DNA of 64,000 nucleotides from Plantactinospora endophytica (GTDB lineage: Bacteria; Actinomycetota; Actinomycetes; Mycobacteriales; Micromonosporaceae). Shown piece after piece: positions 59,789 through 64,000 of the stretch. The position numbers and the translations under genes are program-made. The number at the start of each line of letters is the position of its first letter. Position 1 is the stretch's first letter. The DNA lies in assembly GCF_016862915.1 (NCBI RefSeq), contig NZ_BONW01000017.1:62001-126000 (forward strand), read 5' to 3'. Below the pieces are notes generated by a model. The model did no database searches, was not told the DNA's origin, and worked only from the letters and a program-made list of their open reading frames with translations.

Positions 59789-62542
59789 GTGGTGAACAGT
59801 CATGGAGACCGGGTGTACGTACCGCCGGGTCAGGTGCCGGCGGCGCCGCAGGAGGCGGAGCCGCTGTGGCCGCCGGACGAGATCGTCGCCGAGCCGCGTG
59901 ACGAGTCCAATCCGATCAGTTGGGCACCGGCCCCGCCACCGCCGCCGGACGCGACCCCGCCCGGACCGATGGCCGGAGTGCCGCAGCCCGTCGCGCACCA
60001 GCCCTACCAGTCCACCCCGCCGTCTCCGGTCCCCGGACCACCTCCCGCGATCCCGGTTCCGCCGGTACCCCACTCGTTCGGCCCGCCGCCGGTCCCGCCC
60101 GCGCCACCCGGGCCGCCCGTTCCACAGCCGCCACCCGTTCCGCCGGTGGCCGCCGTACCGGTGCATCCGCCGACGCCGCCGGTGCCGCCACCGCCCGGAC
60201 CCGCCCCGACCACCGGCACCTCGGCGTCGGTGCCGGCGAACCCGGTGAACGGACCGACCCGGGTCTGGCCGACGATCAGTCCGAGCAACCAGGGCCGGGC
60301 GACGGTGGGTACGGGTGAGATCCGCCGTCCCGACGGTGCCGGCCGACCGGAGAACACCGGCAGCCAGGACGTGGTCGGCCGGGCCCGGGCGGAATCGCCG
60401 GACCGGTCGACGACCGGCGAGGAGCCGCGTACCGGGAGCACCGGGACGATCGAGCCACGGGCGGCCGGCAAGGCGACCGTCAGCCCGACCGCGGGCAAGG
60501 CGACGGTCAGCCCGGTGAGCCCCTCCGCCGGCAAGGCAACCGTCGGGCCGGCCGCCACCGGCAAGGCCACGGTGGGCGCGGCCGCCGGCAAGGCGACTGT
60601 CGGCCCGGCGACCGGAGCGATCCCGGCCATCCCGACCAGCGACACGACCTCGACCGACGGACTGACCGCCACCGGTGGCACGGCGACGACGGGTGACGCC
60701 GGTACGACCAGCGGGCCGGTGCCGGTCAGCGGTGCGGCCGGCGGCGGTTCCGGGCCGACCGAGCAGCGGGCCGGCGCGACCGAGTCCAGGGTCGGCACGG
60801 AGTCCAGGGTCGGCGCGGAGTCCAAGGCTGGCGCCGAGTCCCGGGCCGGCGCGGCGGAGGACGGGTCGGTGTCGGCCGTCGGCGGTTCCGACGGGACGGC
60901 CGAGGCCGGTGCGGTGCCGCCGCAGGCCGGTCCGGCCGAGCAGCGGGAACCCGTTCGGGCCGCCGAACCGGCACGCGGCCGGGCGACACTGCCCGCCACC
61001 AGCCGACCCCAGCCGGACGGCGGCGGCGTGCCCCGGCCGGCCACCGAGTCACCGTGGGCGCAGCCGCCGCAGCGGCCGGTCGTCCCGCAGCAGGGCACCC
61101 CGGCGGTCGTACCCCCGCCGCCGGTCGCACCACCATCGGTCGCGCCGCAGCCGGTGCCACCGCAGCCGGTCACCGGTCCGGAGCCGACGACCGGCTCCGC
61201 ACCCCCGGTCGGCCCGTATCCGCCCACGATGGGGCCCGGCCCGTACTCGGCGGCGGTGCGTCCGGTGTCGGCCTATCCACCCGGGCCGGGGCCGGCCCCC
61301 CAGCATCCGGGACCGCCACCGCCGCCGGTGCCACCGGTCGCGGCGCAGCCGTCGTACCCGCCGCCGACGCCGAACCAGCCCGGGCCGCCGGGTTACCCGA
61401 GCCAGCCCGGCTACCCGAGCTACCCGCCCCCGCCGCCGGTACCGGGCCCGCCGCAGTCCGGCTGGGCCCCGCCGCCGCCACCGGTACCGCCGCACCCCGG
61501 CGTCACCGACGTGCCGCAGCAGCCGTACGCCGAGTCGCCCGGGGTACAGCGGGTGCCGCCGCAGCAGCCGGTCAACGCCTATCCCGACCCGCTCTGGACG
61601 CCGGACTCCGGCACCCCCACGGCGGAGGACTTCGCCCGGCGCCGGGCGGTACGCCCCGCCGACCCGGTCGCGCAGACCGGGATCCGGGCTGCGGTGAACA
61701 AGACCACCCTGGGTCTGGTGAAGCTCGCTCCGGGACGGCACGAGCAGGAGATCAAGCAGGACATCGAGATGATCCGCCGGAACTTCGGCGGGCTCCGGCA
61801 GGTGACCGTCGTCAACCCCAAGGGCGGTGCCGGCAAGACGGTGGCGATCCTGCTGCTGGCGATGACCTTCGGGCAGAAGCGCGGCGGGTACGTGCTGGCC
61901 TGGGACAACAACGAGACGCAGGGCACCCTGGGCATGCGGGCCCAGCAGGACTTCCACTCCCGCACCGTCCGGGACATGCTGCGTGACCTCTACCAGTTCA
62001 AGGGCGCACACGGCCGGGTCGGCGACCTGTCGCAGTACGTACGCTCGCAGAGCGAGGGCATGTTCGACGTGCTCGCCTCGGACGAGTCGGCGACCGGTGG
62101 CGAGATGCTCACCGCCGCCGCCTTCGCCGAGATCCGCGAGGTGGTCAGCCGGTTCTACAAGTTGATCTTCGTGGACACCGGCAACAACGTCCGGGCCCAG
62201 AACTGGCAGGCGGCGATCGACGCCACCGACCAGCTCGTGGTGACCATGTCGGCCCGTAACGACTCCGCCGAGACGGCCGCCCGGATGCTGGACCACCTGG
62301 AGCAGAGCGGCCGGCAGCGGCTCGTCCGGCAGGCGGTGACGGTGGTCTCCATGCCGCCGTCCCGCAAGGAGATCGACCTGCCGGCGATCGAGCGGCACTT
62401 CGCCGCCCGCACCAGGGCGGTGCTGCTGGCGCCGTACGAGCGGTTGATCGACACCGGCGAGCCGATCCGGTACGCCCAGCTCTCCTCCGCGACCCGGGAC
62501 GCCTGGCTCAAGATCGCCGCCGCCGTGGCCGAGGGGCTCTGA
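59789..62542 (+). CDS. ParA/MinD-type ATPase with about 600-residue Pro/Ala-rich N-terminus (EspI-like)
   Basis: 917 residues from GTG 59789 behind GGAGGGAGG. Residues about 1-610 are Pro/Ala/Gly/Thr-rich and disordered, including seven spaced copies of GKATV(S/G)P or close variants (about 225-275) and GTESRVG/AESKAG repeats (about 325-355). Residues about 665-917 are a MinD/ParA ATPase: Walker A VVNPKGGAGKTVAILL (deviant, with leading Lys), switch LAWDNNETQGTLG, Walker B-like LIFVDTGNN, and QLVVTMSARNDSAETAARML. The layout is that of ESX secretion-associated EspI (Rv3876). No other ESX gene is in the window. Confidence 0.85.
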   Translation: MVNSHGDRVYVPPGQVPAAPQEAEPLWPPDEIVAEPRDESNPISWAPAPPPPPDATPPGPMAGVPQPVAHQPYQSTPPSPVPGPPPAIPVPPVPHSFGPPPVPPAPPGPPVPQPPPVPPVAAVPVHPPTPPVPPPPGPAPTTGTSASVPANPVNGPTRVWPTISPSNQGRATVGTGEIRRPDGAGRPENTGSQDVVGRARAESPDRSTTGEEPRTGSTGTIEPRAAGKATVSPTAGKATVSPVSPSAGKATVGPAATGKATVGAAAGKATVGPATGAIPAIPTSDTTSTDGLTATGGTATTGDAGTTSGPVPVSGAAGGGSGPTEQRAGATESRVGTESRVGAESKAGAESRAGAAEDGSVSAVGGSDGTAEAGAVPPQAGPAEQREPVRAAEPARGRATLPATSRPQPDGGGVPRPATESPWAQPPQRPVVPQQGTPAVVPPPPVAPPSVAPQPVPPQPVTGPEPTTGSAPPVGPYPPTMGPGPYSAAVRPVSAYPPGPGPAPQHPGPPPPPVPPVAAQPSYPPPTPNQPGPPGYPSQPGYPSYPPPPPVPGPPQSGWAPPPPPVPPHPGVTDVPQQPYAESPGVQRVPPQQPVNAYPDPLWTPDSGTPTAEDFARRRAVRPADPVAQTGIRAAVNKTTLGLVKLAPGRHEQEIKQDIEMIRRNFGGLRQVTVVNPKGGAGKTVAILLLAMTFGQKRGGYVLAWDNNETQGTLGMRAQQDFHSRTVRDMLRDLYQFKGAHGRVGDLSQYVRSQSEGMFDVLASDESATGGEMLTAAAFAEIREVVSRFYKLIFVDTGNNVRAQNWQAAIDATDQLVVTMSARNDSAETAARMLDHLEQSGRQRLVRQAVTVVSMPPSRKEIDLPAIERHFAARTRAVLLAPYERLIDTGEPIRYAQLSSATRDAWLKIAAAVAEGL

Positions 62543-62600
62543 CCTCCGGACACGGCGGCCCCTCGACCCGGCGGTACGCCCGCCCGGCTACGGCGGCTAC

Positions 62601-62785
62601 GGCTCTCGCGCCAGAAAGCGCCCCGGCCGACAGGTCGAAGTCGCGGAGTCAGGCGCTGGAGAGTGCCCCAGGCCGACCGGTCGAAGTCGCGGGCTCGGAC
62701 GCCGGACAGCGCCCCCGGCTAACAGCTCACAGTCGCGGGCTCAGGTGCCGGAGAGGGCGTCCCCGGCCGCCGGGTCGCAGTCGCG
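62601..62785. repeat. Four 45-48-base tandem units, the first being the 3' end of the DUF3151 gene
   Basis: On the minus strand the units are 62785-62738 (last 15 codons, stop and 3 bases), 62737-62692, 62691-62646 and 62645-62601. All start CGCGACT(G/T) and share the G(G/T)(C/T)(G/C)GGCC(G/T)GGGGC core. The downstream copies have diverged and are non-coding. Confidence 0.85.
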
Positions 62786-63169
62786 GAGGAACTGCGCGCA
62801 GCGGGCCGCCTCGTCGGACTCGCCGATCTCGCCGGCCGCCCGGGACAGCACGTGCAGGCAGCGCAGGAAACCCTGGTTCGGCCCGTGGTTCCACGGCACC
62901 GGACCGTGTCCCTTCCAGCCGTTGCGGCGGAGCTGGTCCAGCCCCCGGTGATAGCCGGTGCGGGCGTACGCGTAGGCGGCGACGACCTGGCCGGAGTCGA
63001 GCGCCCGCGCGCCCAGCGCCGCCCAGGCCGCACTGAACGTCGGGTGCTGTGCGGCGACCGAGGCGTACGCCTCGTCGGTGTCCGCCGACCGCGCGTCGGC
63101 GAGCGCCGCCTCGGCCCCGTCGTCTGCGGGCAGCAGGGTGGCCGGCGGTTCGGGCAAGAGGTTCTGCAT
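62741..63169 (-). CDS. DUF3151 protein
   Basis: 142 residues from ATG 63169 (MQNLLPEPPATLLPADDGAE), the usual family N-terminus; ATG 63226 would add 19 residues. Neither has a clear ribosome site. HPTFSAAWAALGARALDSGQ, VVAAYAYARTGYHRGLDQLR, NGWKGHGPVPWNHGPNQGFL and RCLHVLSRAAGEIGESDEAA are hallmarks of DUF3151, a helical TPR-like actinobacterial protein of unknown function. The final 15 codons are one unit of a tandem array that continues past the stop. Confidence 0.88.
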   Translation of the reverse strand: MQNLLPEPPATLLPADDGAEAALADARSADTDEAYASVAAQHPTFSAAWAALGARALDSGQVVAAYAYARTGYHRGLDQLRRNGWKGHGPVPWNHGPNQGFLRCLHVLSRAAGEIGESDEAARCAQFLRDCDPAAGDALSGT

Positions 63170-63326
63170 CGGACCATTCAACCCGGCCGCCAGCAGCGAT
63201 GGCGAGCGGGGTGTGTCACGTGGCATGGCTGAACGGCTGATGGATCCGTCACGCGTGCGGCCGGTGCGGTTCGGCCGGGACTGGACTACAAATGGAGGTC
63301 CGGAGCCTCCCCAGGACCCGGTAACA

Positions 63327-63359
63327 GAGAGCCCGGCGACCTGGTGTCGTCGGGCTCTC
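63327..63359. other. Hairpin in a divergent intergenic region
   Basis: Arms GAGAGCCCGGCGAC (63327-63340) and GTCGTCGGGCTCTC (63346-63359), loop CTGGT; one G.U pair. It lies between two divergent genes, where a terminator is unexpected. It may belong to a 5' leader of the plus-strand gene at 63431 or end a small RNA. Confidence 0.5.
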
Positions 63360-63430
63360 GCCGATTCCGCCCCATCTGTGGTCGACTTCCCGGTTCCGGG
63401 CCGGTTGCCTGGCGGGGGCAAGATGGCAGG

Positions 63431-64000
63431 GTGCCTACCCCACCGCCCGCAGACGTACTCGAACCGCACGACGACACCGTCGACGAGATCGAGTCCCGCG
63501 CGGAACTGGATCTCCACCTCCGGACCGGCAGCCTGGCCGGGCTGACCGTGCAGGGGCTTCGGCTGGATCTCGATCCGGTGCCGGACCTGACCACGGTCGA
63601 CCTGACCGACACCCTGTTCGCCGGGTGCCGGTTCGTCTCCCGCGAGGTGGAGGCGGAGCTGGTCCGGCGCGGCGCGACCGTGGTGCCGGCGTTCGGGGAG
63701 CTGCCGTACCCGACGCACCCGTCCCGGCTCTATGCCGCCGACGAACTGGCCCACGGGTTCGAGACCGACGGCTTCGCCGGGATGTACGACACCGTGGTCT
63801 ACGAGCACTTCCGGCGGCACGGTGGTGCGCTGCCGGAACTCCGGGAGGCGCTGGCCCAGCGGCTGCACGACCACGCCGTCGACAACGCGCTCGCCGACGC
63901 CACCCGGTCCTGGCTGACCCGGCACGGGCCGGCCTCGGTGGTCGGGGTGATGGGCGGGCACGCGGTACCGCGCGGCACTTCGGCGTACCGGTTGGCCGCG
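63431..64000 (+). CDS. LOG-like Rossmann-fold nucleotide-binding protein (partial, C-terminus beyond window)
   Basis: 190 residues from GTG 63431, open at the window edge. The visible part starts VPTPPPADVLEPHDDTVDEI. Its lead contains LAGLTVQGLRLDLD...LTDTLFAGCRFV, a pentapeptide-like stretch. Residues about 95-175 are helical (FAGMYDTVVYEHFRRHGGAL, PELREALAQRLHDHAVDNAL). The last visible segment, VVGVMGGHAVPRGTSAYRLA, is the beginning of a Rossmann fold of the LOG/lysine-decarboxylase-like group (GVMGGH). The catalytic PGGxGTxxE motif would lie outside. Divergent from DUF3151. Confidence 0.75.
   Translation, partial: MPTPPPADVLEPHDDTVDEIESRAELDLHLRTGSLAGLTVQGLRLDLDPVPDLTTVDLTDTLFAGCRFVSREVEAELVRRGATVVPAFGELPYPTHPSRLYAADELAHGFETDGFAGMYDTVVYEHFRRHGGALPELREALAQRLHDHAVDNALADATRSWLTRHGPASVVGVMGGHAVPRGTSAYRLAA

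Overview
The window is very GC-rich, with GTG and TTG starts, many ATGA/GTGA gene overlaps and several promoters that place the start codon at the predicted transcript 5' end. Together with BldC, a DUF3073 protein, valine dehydrogenase, DUF3151, DUF2786 and an ESX-type P/A-rich ATPase, this points to an actinomycete, most likely a Micromonosporaceae member (Micromonospora/Plantactinospora-like). That assignment is inference from gene content; no rRNA gene is present.

Layout. 1-5.5 kb: end of a FUSC-type membrane protein, a DUF2786 protein, a substrate-binding lipoprotein whose two lobes are in permuted order, and two small proteins built of 13-residue DxDxDG repeats. 5.7-13.6 kb: an ABC export operon (two large FtsX/MacB-type permeases, two ATPases), closed by a 20-bp-stem terminator shared with convergent bldC. 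14-29 kb: a chromosomal core segment (hypothetical protein, vdh, DUF3073, purM, purF, a sterol-carrier-like protein, a Gly/Tyr-rich membrane protein, a ComB-like phosphatase, purL-purQ-purS). A two-gene radical SAM/RiPP cassette sits between DUF3073 and purM. 29-34 kb: secreted serine protease, YbjQ-type protein, small membrane and hypothetical proteins, purB, and divergent to purB a paralog of ribosomal protein L11. 34-42.5 kb: accessory region with two tandemly duplicated fused MalF/MalG-like permeases, ArsR-MFS, GntR/UTRA pair and two small Cys-motif proteins. 42.5-46.4 kb: thiolase divergent from a FabG4-like/HtdX-like pair. 46.8-50.3 kb: pectate lyase under a LacI-type operator, serine hydrolase, ArsR plus small membrane protein. 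50.6-55 kb: TetR regulator divergent from an SCP2 protein, acyl-CoA dehydrogenase and AMP-dependent ligase. 55-64 kb: lipoprotein, purD, purA, a DAG-kinase-like protein, a P/A-rich ParA-type ATPase, DUF3151 and the start of a LOG-like nucleotide-binding protein.

The purine genes present (purF, purD, purS/Q/L, purM, purB, purA) cover PRPP amidation, GAR synthesis, FGAM synthesis, AIR synthesis, both adenylosuccinate-lyase steps and the IMP-to-AMP branch; purN, purK/E, purC and purH are not in the window.

Most interesting: (i) the radical SAM/SPASM maturase with a 79-residue precursor ending in an aromatic/Asn-rich core; (ii) a stand-alone L11 variant that has lost the thiopeptide-contact prolines, with a possible MerR-type promoter; (iii) the circularly permuted binding protein; (iv) a recurring pattern in which the 3' end of a gene, including its stop codon, is tandemly repeated just downstream (clearest at the DUF3151 gene, also purB, purD, the SCP2 gene and the acyl-CoA dehydrogenase).
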